A DNA stretch of 64,000 nucleotides from positions 1,426,001 through 1,490,000 of the forward strand of contig NC_009718.1 in NCBI RefSeq assembly GCF_000017545.1, in the 5' to 3' direction. The notes under the pieces were generated by a model. That model saw nothing but the letters and a program-made list of their open reading frames with translations. It was not told the DNA's origin and made no database searches. Below, one piece after another: positions 43,948-52,832 of this stretch (the first letter of the stretch is position 1; the number at the start of each line of letters is the position of its first letter). Both the position numbers and the translations under genes were made by a program. The stretch comes from Fervidobacterium nodosum Rt17-B1 (lineage in GTDB: Bacteria > Thermotogota > Thermotogae > Thermotogales > Fervidobacteriaceae).

Positions 43948-44967
43948 ATGGAAAAAAGAAGGATGCTTATTGAAAGCCTAAGACTTAGAAACTTCAGATG
44001 CTTCTCGGAATATGAAGTGAACTTTAAAGACGGTATCAACGTTATATATGGTCCAAACGGTGCTGGCAAAACTTCCATCCTTGAAGCAATCGCTTATCTA
44101 TCAAACCCAAGATCCTTCAGGGGAGGAAGGGATTATCACCTCATAAAATTCGGCACAAACTTTTTTGAAGTGAGTGGTAAAATTGTAAGTGGTGGAAAAA
44201 AGCACGATATTACAGTCATATATAAATCAGATGAAACGAAGAAAGAAAAGATAGCGTATCTTGATGGAAACAAGGTAAAGAGGTTCAGAGATATCCAAGA
44301 AGTATTTATAGCCATACCATTCAGCTTCAAAGATTATCTAATGATTGATGGTTATCCATCTCAAAGAAGAGAATTCTTTGACGAAATATTCTCGCTTCTA
44401 GACCTTGAATATTACGAAATTCTCAGAAATTACGAAAAATTACTCGATGAAAGAAACGCTCTTTTAGCTGAAGAGAATGTTGATAGAGAAAAGGTTTTGA
44501 AATTAGCAAATGAAATGCAGCCGTTAGCCGAAAAAATCGTTGAAAAAAGAGAAATCATGATAAATGAGTTGTCTAAATATCTTGACCCGATGTTCAAAGT
44601 AGAATATGTTTCAGAGTTCAAAGGTAAAAACATAGCCGATTATATAGATGAAGACATAGAGAAGAGAGTAACGACCGTTGGTCCACACACACATGATGAT
44701 TACGTATTCTATTACAACGGTTACATAGCTAAGTACTTTGCTTCAGAAGGGCAAAAAAGATTGCTTTACTTGTCATTGATAATCGCATTCAAAAAACTGA
44801 TAGAGGAAACAAAACTTTATGAGCCAGTATTCTTATTCGATGACCCAGGAAATGTATTAGACCCACATCTTCTCGAGAAGTTTATATCTAATTTATCCGG
44901 TCAAGTTATCATCGCTGGCTTGTCTCCACTTCTCGGTGCACACAATATAAATTTGGCTAAGGAGTGA
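43948..44967 (+). CDS. recF: DNA replication/repair protein RecF
   Basis: 339 residues, the family's size. SMC-like ABC ATPase: ESLRLRNFRCFSEYEVNF, Walker A GPNGAGKTSILEAIAYL, signature region FASEGQKRLLYLSLI, Walker B FLFDDPGNVLD. It loads RecA at gaps. It precedes reverse gyrase by 4 nt, so repair and topology functions are co-expressed. ATG 43948 with GAGGGGGTGG upstream. Confidence 0.92.
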   Translation: MEKRRMLIESLRLRNFRCFSEYEVNFKDGINVIYGPNGAGKTSILEAIAYLSNPRSFRGGRDYHLIKFGTNFFEVSGKIVSGGKKHDITVIYKSDETKKEKIAYLDGNKVKRFRDIQEVFIAIPFSFKDYLMIDGYPSQRREFFDEIFSLLDLEYYEILRNYEKLLDERNALLAEENVDREKVLKLANEMQPLAEKIVEKREIMINELSKYLDPMFKVEYVSEFKGKNIADYIDEDIEKRVTTVGPHTHDDYVFYYNGYIAKYFASEGQKRLLYLSLIIAFKKLIEETKLYEPVFLFDDPGNVLDPHLLEKFISNLSGQVIIAGLSPLLGAHNINLAKE

Positions 44968-44971
44968 TACT

Positions 44972-47900
44972 TTGATAGAAGCCATATTTAAGAACCTTTG
45001 TCCAAATTGCGGGGGAGATATAACTTCTGAGAGATTGTTGAATGGTTTACTTTGCGAAAAATGCTTGCCCCAACAAGTTTCAAAAGAATTTTTGTGTGAA
45101 CACATAAAAGAAGAAAAATATGATTTGTGCTCTTTAAAGGAAAGGTACAATGATTGGGAAAAGGTATTTAGAAAATTTATTGGATTTGATCCTTGGGAAC
45201 TTCAGAAATTCTGGGCTAGAAAATTACTCTTAGGAAGGTCATTTGCACTACTTGCCCCCACGGGAATAGGTAAAACTTCGTGGGGGCTCGCTACTGCTTT
45301 ATATTTTTCCAAAAAAGGTAAAAGATCGTACATAATATTACCTACAAAACTTCTCATTCTTCAAAGCTATGAGAAATTGAAAGATAAAGTTAAAGAATCT
45401 GATTTACTTGTTTTTGGGCTTGATGAGAGCAATAAAGAAAGAGAAGAAAAGAAAAAAAGATTGGCTAATGGTGATTTCAAAATACTAATCACCTCTTCGA
45501 TGTTTCTTTATAAAAATGTTGACCTCATCCCCAAGGATTTCGCTTTTATTTTTGTAGATGATGTTGATTCGTTCTTGAAGACGGCAAAAAATATCGATAA
45601 AGCGCTGTATCTTTTAGGATTTGACGAGAAAGACATAAGTTTTACAATGAATTACATAAAAATGAAGAGAACGCAAGCGAATGAAGAGAAAGTAAAAGCA
45701 ATGCAAGAAGAAGTAAGAAAAATTGCAAGCAAAGCTAAGGGAGTAATGGTGGTAGCGTCCGCAACTAGTGACCCAAAATCCGAGAGAATAAGATTATTCA
45801 AAGAACTCTTATCTTTTGATGTTGGCAGACCTATATTCTATTTAAGAAATGTGGAAGACGTTTACGAAGAAGTAGAAAATCTTGACGATGCACTTGTTAG
45901 AACAGTAAAAAGATTAGGGAAAGGTGGTCTTGTATTTCTTTCGTCTGATTTTGGAAAAGAACGTGTAGATTACATTAAAAACTTACTTGAGAGTAACGGG
46001 ATAAAAACCGAGACATACGAAAACTTGTCTCCAGAAGTTTTAGAAAAATACAGAAAAGGTGAGATAGAAGTTCTTATCGGTATATCTTCTTACAGGAATC
46101 CTTTGGCAAGGGGATTAGATATGCCAGAGGTTATAAGGTACGCGGTTTTTTACGGCGTACCTAAAATTGTTGTTAATCTTGATATCGAAGGTAATGTAAA
46201 GCACCTTTTACTCGCACTTTCTTCCATAAGACCGCTTATCGCAAGGGATAAGGACTTAGAGGAAAAAGTTTCCCTTGTAGATAAATGGATGAAAGCGTTG
46301 AAGAAATTTTCTTCAATGCCAAATCCTCCTGTTGATAAAGTTAACGAGCTAAAAAACGAAATAAAAAATTTCATACTTTCGAAAGAAATACACGAGAAAA
46401 TAAGTAATTCAGATGAAGTTGTTTTAAGGCAAGAAGATGAAAAGTGGATACTAGTTGTTTCAGATATAACAGGATATCTCCAAGCTTCTGGAAGGACTTC
46501 AAGACTTTACGTTGGTGGAATTTCAAAAGGATTAAGTTATATTCTTGTTGACGACAAAAAGGTTTTGAACAACCTATTAAAGAAAAGTAGATGGTGGTTC
46601 AGTACAGATATTACATTTAAAGAAGCTCGTAGCATTAACATAGATGAAATTTTAAGACAAATCGACGAGGACAGAGAAAAAGTTAGGAGGAAAGAAGGTA
46701 GACGAGACGATTTCTTAAAGCCTGTATTAGTCATAGTAGAATCACCTCACAAAGCTTGGACCATTGCAAACTTCTTTGGAAAACCAATCTCAAGAAATGT
46801 GAATGGTCAAGAACTCTATGAGGTAATAACCGAAGATAAATACCTAGTGATAACAGCTTCGTTTGGTCATGTGTTGGACTTGAACAAGGAAATAGGGTAT
46901 TTTGGCGTTATCGAGAAAGAAAAATTCATACCCGTGTATGAACCTATAGATAAAAAAGAAAGAATGATTGAAGGAATAAGAGACGCCAGCAAAGAATTCG
47001 ATATGATACTTGTGGCAACGGACCCTGATACAGAAGGAGAGAAAATCTCTTGGGACTTAAAAAATCTGTGTACACCTTTTGTGAAAGAAATCAGGAGAAT
47101 GGAATTCCACGAAATAACCAAAAAAGCCATACTCAACGCACTTAAAGAATCAAGGAATGTTAATGAAAACCTTGTGAAAGCTCAGGTCGTAAGGCGGATA
47201 TCCGATAGATGGGTCGGTTTCGAACTTTCCCAGCTTATCCAGAAAGTCTTTTCAAAAAGCTCACTTTCCGCGGGGAGAGTACAGACCCCTGTCTTGGGTT
47301 GGGTTATAGAAAGAGCGAAAGAAAATCGGAAAAAGATACATATTGTTTCTGTAAAAAGATACGGGCTTGATATAAAGTTTGAATTTGAAGACAAGCAAAA
47401 AGCTCAGAAATTTTACAATGGCCTAAAGTACATTCAGATAAACAAAAGTTCGGAAAAAATCCAAGAAAAATCACCGCTTCCACCTTACACAACAGATGCG
47501 CTATTGAAAGACGCTTCCGAAAAATACAAAATTTCCGTTTCAAGAACGATGGAAATACTCCAAGAATTGTTCGAAAGAGGATTCATCACATACCATCGTA
47601 CAGACTCTACGAGAGTATCAGATGTTGGAATAAGCGTTGCAAAAAGTTATATAGCTGAACAATTTGGTGAAGAATATTTCAAAGGAAGAACATGGGGCGA
47701 AGGTGGAGCGCACGAATGCATAAGACCAACAAGAGTACTTGATGTCGAAGATATAAAATCGATGATCTACTCAGGCGAACTTGAAGATTTTACGCCAGAT
47801 CACCTGAAAATTTATGATTTAATATTCAAAAGATTCATATCATCTCAAATGAGAAATGTTGTAGTTAAAAGTTGTGATATTACAGTCAAAGCCTTCGACA

Positions 47901-48346
47901 AAGAGCAGACATTTGAAATATATGAAGAAATCATCCAAGAAGGTTACAACAAAATATTCCCAATCAAACTTACGAAAATACCTACTGGGGAAGTTGTTGT
48001 GGTGAATTATAAATCCTTCTACAGCGTTCCGAAAGTACCTTTATTCACGCAAGGTACACTCGTAGAAGAGATGAAAAAACGTGGTCTTGGAAGACCATCT
48101 ACGTATGCCACAATTGTAAGTCGATTACTTGAGAGAGGATACGTCGTAGAAAAAGAAGGATACCTGATACCGACACCGCTAGGTGAGAAAGTGTACAAAT
48201 TCTTAAACTCCAGTCCAGAGAAATTTAAATTTGTAAGAGAAGACTTTACAAGAGAACTTGAACAACTTATGGACAAAGTAGAACTTGGCGAAGAAGATTA
48301 CCAAAAGATACTTAAAAATCTAAAAATGGAAATTGAGAGAATTTGA
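44972..48346 (+). CDS. rgy: Reverse gyrase
   Basis: 1124 residues, full length. N-terminal zinc finger CPNCGG...CEKC, helicase-like module with Walker A APTGIGKTSWG and Walker B VDDVDSF, then topoisomerase IA module from about residue 590: VIVESPHKAWTIANFFG, ATDPDTEGEKIS, and the catalytic tyrosine in FITYHRTDSTRVS. No second zinc finger of the usual cysteine pattern is evident near the topoisomerase start. It puts positive supercoils into DNA and marks a thermophile. TTG start at 44972 after AAGGAGTGAT. Confidence 0.97.
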   Translation: MIEAIFKNLCPNCGGDITSERLLNGLLCEKCLPQQVSKEFLCEHIKEEKYDLCSLKERYNDWEKVFRKFIGFDPWELQKFWARKLLLGRSFALLAPTGIGKTSWGLATALYFSKKGKRSYIILPTKLLILQSYEKLKDKVKESDLLVFGLDESNKEREEKKKRLANGDFKILITSSMFLYKNVDLIPKDFAFIFVDDVDSFLKTAKNIDKALYLLGFDEKDISFTMNYIKMKRTQANEEKVKAMQEEVRKIASKAKGVMVVASATSDPKSERIRLFKELLSFDVGRPIFYLRNVEDVYEEVENLDDALVRTVKRLGKGGLVFLSSDFGKERVDYIKNLLESNGIKTETYENLSPEVLEKYRKGEIEVLIGISSYRNPLARGLDMPEVIRYAVFYGVPKIVVNLDIEGNVKHLLLALSSIRPLIARDKDLEEKVSLVDKWMKALKKFSSMPNPPVDKVNELKNEIKNFILSKEIHEKISNSDEVVLRQEDEKWILVVSDITGYLQASGRTSRLYVGGISKGLSYILVDDKKVLNNLLKKSRWWFSTDITFKEARSINIDEILRQIDEDREKVRRKEGRRDDFLKPVLVIVESPHKAWTIANFFGKPISRNVNGQELYEVITEDKYLVITASFGHVLDLNKEIGYFGVIEKEKFIPVYEPIDKKERMIEGIRDASKEFDMILVATDPDTEGEKISWDLKNLCTPFVKEIRRMEFHEITKKAILNALKESRNVNENLVKAQVVRRISDRWVGFELSQLIQKVFSKSSLSAGRVQTPVLGWVIERAKENRKKIHIVSVKRYGLDIKFEFEDKQKAQKFYNGLKYIQINKSSEKIQEKSPLPPYTTDALLKDASEKYKISVSRTMEILQELFERGFITYHRTDSTRVSDVGISVAKSYIAEQFGEEYFKGRTWGEGGAHECIRPTRVLDVEDIKSMIYSGELEDFTPDHLKIYDLIFKRFISSQMRNVVVKSCDITVKAFDKEQTFEIYEEIIQEGYNKIFPIKLTKIPTGEVVVVNYKSFYSVPKVPLFTQGTLVEEMKKRGLGRPSTYATIVSRLLERGYVVEKEGYLIPTPLGEKVYKFLNSSPEKFKFVREDFTRELEQLMDKVELGEEDYQKILKNLKMEIERI

Positions 48347-48362
48347 GGATTTAAAAAAATTT

Positions 48363-48394
48363 AACCCCATTCAATCGGAAAATTGAATGGGGTT
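48363..48394 (+). terminator. Terminator of recF-rgy
   Basis: A 13-bp stem (48363-48375 with 48382-48394) with a 6-nt loop, followed by TATTTTT. Confidence 0.9.
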
Positions 48395-48504
48395 TATTTT
48401 TAGAGAATAGAGATATTTATAAATGAAAAAACATTTCAAAGAAAACTAAAAAACATATCTTCAGTAGACTACCAAAACCAAGTTTAGTTTTAAATGATAC
48501 ATAT

Positions 48505-49539
48505 TTATTTTATGATTTCTTCCCATGCTTTGTTGTAAAGGTCGATTTTATCACCAAGGTAATCGATTATTTCGCAGTTCTCAAGGTCTGAGATTTCGTA
48601 GATATTTGCCACTTCTTTGTAATTTACCGCATCTGTAACAGGTGATGGAATCATTAGATAATCTGAAATCTTTGCTGAGATTTCCGGTCTAAGGATGAAG
48701 TTTATGAATTTGTAAGCCAAGTCTTTGTTTTTCGATGTTTTGAGAATTACCATGCTATCTATCCAGAGTGTACCTCCTTCTTTTGGAACGAAGAATTCGA
48801 AGTTATCGCGTTCCTCTTCTGGAATTAATTGGAAGACGTTTTCTGGATAACCATGGACTGCCCAAAATTCGCCATTAACTACTCCTTGTGCGTAAGTTGT
48901 GGCGTCAAATTTGATGATATTTTCTTTCCATTTTAGTATTACTTGCTTTGCCTGTTCGATTTCTTCTGGGTTGGTTGAATTGACAGAGTATCCTAAATAT
49001 TTGAGCGCGGCTCCAAACACTTCGCGCATATCGTCAAGTAATGTGAGTTTGTTTTTTAAATCTGCGCGTTCGTATATGCTCCAGGATTTCTCAAAGCTTT
49101 TCAAGAATTTTTTGTTTACAATAATTCCTGTTGTTCCCATCATGTATGGAACGGAATATTCATGGTCTGGGTCGAATGTTGTCTTTGAAAGAACGATAGG
49201 GTCAATATTTTTTATGTTCGGTATCCTAGAAAGATCCAATTTTTCCAGCATTCCATCGTTTATCATCATTCTAACATGGTCTCCAGATGGGAAGACGATG
49301 TCGTAACCAGTCCCGCCTTGTTTGAGTTTTGAGTACATTTCTTCGTTTGAAGAGTATGTATCGTATACGACTTTGCAATTGTATTCTTTTTCGAATTCTT
49401 TTATAACCTCTTCGGGGATGTAATCCGCCCAGTTGTAAATATGCAATGTGTTTGAACGATTACAGCTAGAGACTAAATTGAAAAGAAGAAAAGAGGAAAG
49501 CAAAATTAATAAAAAAAGCAATCCAAACTTTTTCATCAT
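48505..49539 (-). CDS. potD: Polyamine ABC transporter substrate-binding lipoprotein
   Basis: 344 residues. Lipoprotein signal (LLFLLILLSSFLLFNLVSSC), then HIYNWADYIPEEVIKEFEKEY, VVYDTYSSNEEMYSKL and GYDIVFPSGD, all typical of PotD/PotF. YSVPYMMGTTGI and GGTLWIDSMVI line the binding site. It would deliver spermidine or putrescine to a PotABC permease, but no permease or ATPase gene is adjacent. A lone copy away from its transporter is unusual. GGGAGGGAG precedes the start. Confidence 0.9.
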   Translation of the reverse strand: MMKKFGLLFLLILLSSFLLFNLVSSCNRSNTLHIYNWADYIPEEVIKEFEKEYNCKVVYDTYSSNEEMYSKLKQGGTGYDIVFPSGDHVRMMINDGMLEKLDLSRIPNIKNIDPIVLSKTTFDPDHEYSVPYMMGTTGIIVNKKFLKSFEKSWSIYERADLKNKLTLLDDMREVFGAALKYLGYSVNSTNPEEIEQAKQVILKWKENIIKFDATTYAQGVVNGEFWAVHGYPENVFQLIPEEERDNFEFFVPKEGGTLWIDSMVILKTSKNKDLAYKFINFILRPEISAKISDYLMIPSPVTDAVNYKEVANIYEISDLENCEIIDYLGDKIDLYNKAWEEIIK

Positions 49540-49592
49540 CGTTCTCTCCCTCCTTAGTATGATTTTGCGATTTAATTATATCAAATAATAAT

Positions 49593-49620
49593 TTGAATTT
49601 GAATATTTGTATGGTAGAAT
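49593..49620 (+). promoter_or_regulatory. Promoter of the cobamide operon
   Basis: TTGAAT (49593-49598), 16 bp, TAGAAT (49615-49620) with an extended TGG just before the -10; the riboswitch begins 24 nt later. Confidence 0.65.
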
Positions 49621-49643
49621 AAAAACAAACCGAATAAGTTTGA

Positions 49644-49799
49644 CTACCTAGTGTGCCGGGAACACCGGTGGAAATCCGGGGCTGCCCAGCAACCGTGAGT
49701 GGGGACGAAACCTACATTGATGCCACTGGCTCATTTCGATGAGCTGGGAAGGCGTAGGGAGTAGAATGAACCACGAGCCGGGAGACCGACATTAGGTAG
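49644..49799 (+). promoter_or_regulatory. Cobalamin riboswitch (cobT operon)
   Basis: P1 closes by CTACCTA (49644-49650) with TAGGTAG (49793-49799). Inside are GCCGGGAACACCGGTGGAAATCC-like and GGCTGCCCAGCAACCGTGAG segments of the conserved core, the GCCACTGG block, and the B12 box AGCCGGGAGACC at 49776-49787. A terminator follows, so cobalamin binding should stop transcription before cobT. Confidence 0.95.
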
Positions 49800-49804
49800 A
49801 TTTC

Positions 49805-49843
49805 TTTCCTGAAAGCTTGGGCTTTTCAGGAAAATTTGTTTTT
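49805..49843 (+). terminator. Riboswitch terminator
   Basis: A 10-bp stem (49805-49814 with 49824-49833) followed by ATTTGTTTTT, the expression platform of the cobalamin riboswitch. Confidence 0.85.
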
Positions 49844-49885
49844 AAATTATTATAGCGTGGATTAGAAAGTAAGGGGGAGAGGCGT

Positions 49886-50932
49886 ATGGAAACAGGGAAG
49901 AAGATTAACAAAGAAACTTTACGTAATGATATTTTGAGAAGGCTCAATAATCTTACAAAACCGGTCGGAAGTTTGGGATATCTTGAGTACTTAGCTCTTA
50001 GAATGGGGCTTATCCAGGGTAAGGTTATTCCAGATCTTCCTGAAGATAAGAGGGTTTATGTATTTGCGGGAGACCATGGGGTTGTTAAGCAAGGGGTTTC
50101 AGCTTATCCAAAAGAAGTTACAAAGCAGATGGTGTACAATTTTCTCAACGGTGGAGCCGCTATTAATGTTTTTTCACGACACGTTGGAGCAACTGTTTAT
50201 GTTGTCGATGCAGGTGTTGATGGTGATTTTCCGATTGAATCTCCTTATCTTATCAGAGCAAAGGTTGGTTTTGGGACGAATGATTTTACGGAAGGCCCTG
50301 CGATGACAAGGGAACAAGCGTTGTTGTGTATAGAGTACGGGAGGAAAATAGCGCGCGAGGCGATAGAAGATGGTGCTGATTTGCTCGCAGTTGGCGATAT
50401 GGGGATTGGTAATACAACAACCGCCACGGCAATCGCGGTTGCTTTTGGATACGATATAAACGAGATAATCGATATTGGGACACCGATAAGTACAGAGGAA
50501 TTGAAGAGCAAGAAAAGGGCTGTTTTAAAGGCAATTGAGGTAAATAAGCCAAATCCGTCCGATCCAATCGATGTACTCCAGAAAGTTGGAAGTTTTTGTA
50601 TAGGCGAGATGGCAGGTTTTATTCTTCAAGCTGCTGAGATGGGTGTGCCGATTATCATCGATGGTTTTCCGACAACCGCTGGTTTGTTATTGGCTTGGGA
50701 GATTAATTCAGAAGTAAGGGAATATGTCTTCGCAGGTCACAAATCGAAGGTGAAAGGTCACAAGGTGATTTTAGATACCTTAGGCTTGAGACCTATCCTT
50801 GACCTAGACATGCGCCTTGGTGAAGGTACCGGTGCTGTGCTTTCTATGTCGATAATCGAAGCCGCAATAAAGATGATTAGAGAGATGGCTACATTCGATA
50901 GTGCGGGTGTTTCGAAAGGGACTGATCAGTGA
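49886..50932 (+). CDS. cobT: Nicotinate-nucleotide--dimethylbenzimidazole phosphoribosyltransferase
   Basis: 348 residues. KPVGSLGYLEYLALRMG at the start, VFAGDHGVVKQGVSAYP, DMGIGNTTTATAIA, and the C-terminal LDMRLGEGTGAVLSMSIIEAA with the catalytic Glu. It activates the lower-ligand base to alpha-ribazole phosphate. First gene of the operon; RBS GGGGGAGAGG. The stop overlaps the cobU start. Confidence 0.97.
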   Translation: METGKKINKETLRNDILRRLNNLTKPVGSLGYLEYLALRMGLIQGKVIPDLPEDKRVYVFAGDHGVVKQGVSAYPKEVTKQMVYNFLNGGAAINVFSRHVGATVYVVDAGVDGDFPIESPYLIRAKVGFGTNDFTEGPAMTREQALLCIEYGRKIAREAIEDGADLLAVGDMGIGNTTTATAIAVAFGYDINEIIDIGTPISTEELKSKKRAVLKAIEVNKPNPSDPIDVLQKVGSFCIGEMAGFILQAAEMGVPIIIDGFPTTAGLLLAWEINSEVREYVFAGHKSKVKGHKVILDTLGLRPILDLDMRLGEGTGAVLSMSIIEAAIKMIREMATFDSAGVSKGTDQ

Positions 50933-51429
50933 TGATTCTCGTAACTGGTGGTGTGAAGAGTGGGAAGAGTTCTTTCGCTTTGAAACTTTCTGAAGAGTAC
51001 AATAAAAAGGCATTTTTGGCAACGGGCGTACCTTTCGATGAAGAGATGAAGAAACGTATTGAAAAGCACAAAGCAGAGAGGGGAAATGATTTCGATACGT
51101 ATGAGGAACCAATTAACGTTCCAGATACTCTTAATAGTATCGCCGATAAGTACGATGTTATAGTCTTTGAGTGTGTTACAACATATCTTGGGAATTTGTA
51201 TTATTATGCGGTTAACATAGATAATTATTTAGATAAGCTGTTGGAATCGTTTAAGAATGTGAAATGCGAGTTGATAATTGTTACTAACGAGGTTGGTTGG
51301 GGCGTTATTCCAGAAAATGAGCTTGCAAGAAAATATGTTGAAACTCTAGGGAAGTTGAATTCAAAAATTGCTAATATATCTGACCAAGTTTATTTAGTTG
51401 TGAGTGGAATAGGGGTACGGATAAAATGA
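50932..51429 (+). CDS. cobU: Adenosylcobinamide kinase/guanylyltransferase
   Basis: About 165 residues, a little shorter than the usual 180. P-loop VTGGVKSGKSSFAL and RIEKHKAERGNDFDTYEEP, where the His (about residue 46) is the expected GMP-accepting residue; the usual Trp of this block is Phe. FECVTTYLGN and TNEVGWGVIPENELAR follow. It phosphorylates cobinamide and forms GDP-cobinamide. GTG 50929 is an alternative start one codon earlier. It overlaps cobT by 1 nt and the next gene by 4 nt. Confidence 0.92.
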   Translation: MILVTGGVKSGKSSFALKLSEEYNKKAFLATGVPFDEEMKKRIEKHKAERGNDFDTYEEPINVPDTLNSIADKYDVIVFECVTTYLGNLYYYAVNIDNYLDKLLESFKNVKCELIIVTNEVGWGVIPENELARKYVETLGKLNSKIANISDQVYLVVSGIGVRIK

Positions 51430-52088
51430 AGAGAGCAGAGAGGCAATTGATTGGTACTACTTCGTGGCTTGTACCTGGTACTTATTACGAAAACGCTCGT
51501 TTAGTTGCCCAACTTGTCGATTTCGTTGAATTATTAGTCTATACGTGGGATTCGGATACGTTTGATTTGTTCGAAAGGGAAATCGGTAAGCTCAGAACTC
51601 TCAGTGAAAATTATGGCCTTAAGTATTCCATACATTTACCAACCGATAGTTTGAAGAATGTTGGGAGTGTTTTGAATTATTTTGATGGAAAGTTGCCTGT
51701 TGTTAATTATGTCCTTCATCCTTACGATGGTGAAGAATTTTACGATTTGCTCAATGGTGATTTTGGCGGGCGGATATCTGTTGAGAATTTAAAAGAAAAA
51801 GTTGTAAATTTCAAAAGGACGGTTTTTGATATAGGGCATCATTTGCTGGGTGTGAAGGTTGATGATGCTTTTCTGAGTAATGTTGTTGAGCTTCATGTTA
51901 TGGGTATTGAGAATGGTAAAGACCATAGAAAGCTTAATTTAGAAACGCTTGAGCAGATGTATTCTATATTGGGTGATAGGATGTACGAAATTGAATACGT
52001 GTGTTTTGAGATATTCGATTTGAATGATTTAATTGACTCTTTAAAGCTTTGGAAGGCTTTTAAGAAGGTGAAGTTGTATGCAAGATAG
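51426..52088 (+). CDS. cbiR: CbiR-like cobamide-remodelling phosphodiesterase
   Basis: 220 residues, an AP-endonuclease-2-like TIM barrel. Metal-ligand candidates in order are SIHLPTDS, VLHPYDGEEF, VENLKEK, FDIGHHLLG, ELHVMGI and EYVCFEIFD. The opening, RQLIGTTSWLVPGTYYENARLVA, is as I recall for CbiR, which removes the lower ligand of cobamides so that CobU/CobT/CobS can rebuild them. The position between cobU and cobS supports this strongly. An untyped sugar isomerase-like protein is the alternative. Confidence 0.85.
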   Translation: MKRAERQLIGTTSWLVPGTYYENARLVAQLVDFVELLVYTWDSDTFDLFEREIGKLRTLSENYGLKYSIHLPTDSLKNVGSVLNYFDGKLPVVNYVLHPYDGEEFYDLLNGDFGGRISVENLKEKVVNFKRTVFDIGHHLLGVKVDDAFLSNVVELHVMGIENGKDHRKLNLETLEQMYSILGDRMYEIEYVCFEIFDLNDLIDSLKLWKAFKKVKLYAR

Positions 52089-52803
52089 TTTAAAGGATAT
52101 CTTGCTAACTTTTTCTTTCATATCAAGATTGCCAGTGAAATTAGGGGAGTTGTCTGATTGGGAAGTCAGGATGAAACGAATACCAGCTTATTTCACAATA
52201 GTTGGCTATATTCCGGGTTTGATTTATTTTACAGGGAGTTTTCTTTCTTTGAATTTTGGGATAATTGCACCTTTGTTATCTATTGTCTTGGGATTTTATC
52301 TTTTTGATTTATTCCATTTCGATGGCCTTTTAGATACACTTGATGGGTTTTTGAATCAGTCTTCTAAGAGTAGACGACTTGAGATAATGAGTAAGGGCAA
52401 CGTTGGGCCATTTGCTGTTTTCTATGGTGTTTTGTATGTAATTGTCTTTTGGGAACTGATTACGTCTATTGAACCTGTCGCTTTTGTTTTTGGCAGTGTC
52501 TTTGGGCGTTACACCATGGATGTTGTTTTAGTATTTTCAAAACCAGCAAAGAATGAAGGACTTGGCGCTATGTTATTTCCGTTTAATAGATTTCTTCTTG
52601 TACCTGCGACGTTATTTACGTTACCACTCTTATTAATCGACGTGAAACTATTTTTAGTTTCTATCTTTTCTTCTTGGTTGGTAGGTTTTTTGATTTCAAA
52701 GGTTTCGGAAAAGCAAATCGGAGGTGTAACGGGTGACGTGTTGGGTGGAAGTTGTTTGATTGGTCAGATAGTTGTTTTACTGATTTTAAATTATTTAATT
52801 TAA
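52078..52803 (+). CDS. cobS: Adenosylcobinamide-GDP ribazoletransferase (cobalamin synthase)
   Basis: 241 residues, an integral membrane protein with about six helices. SFISRLPVKLG at the N-terminus and the metal-binding FDLFHFDGLLDTLDGFLNQSSKSRRLEIMSKGNVGPFAVF are diagnostic. It ends with GGVTGDVLGGSCLIGQIVVL. It joins GDP-cobinamide and alpha-ribazole (phosphate). It overlaps cbiR by 11 nt. Confidence 0.95.
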   Translation: MQDSLKDILLTFSFISRLPVKLGELSDWEVRMKRIPAYFTIVGYIPGLIYFTGSFLSLNFGIIAPLLSIVLGFYLFDLFHFDGLLDTLDGFLNQSSKSRRLEIMSKGNVGPFAVFYGVLYVIVFWELITSIEPVAFVFGSVFGRYTMDVVLVFSKPAKNEGLGAMLFPFNRFLLVPATLFTLPLLLIDVKLFLVSIFSSWLVGFLISKVSEKQIGGVTGDVLGGSCLIGQIVVLLILNYLI

Positions 52804-52832
52804 GTTTAAGCTATTTTGAGAGGGTGAATTTT

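Noticed and set aside
50245-50567. Minus-strand open frames inside cobT and in other strongly coding genes
   Set aside because: They mirror the codon pattern of the plus-strand genes, have no ribosome sites and no recognisable domains.
52752-52832. Longer N-terminus of CobQ starting inside cobS
   Set aside because: The extra 27 residues have no family resemblance, and a ribosome site points to GTG 52833.
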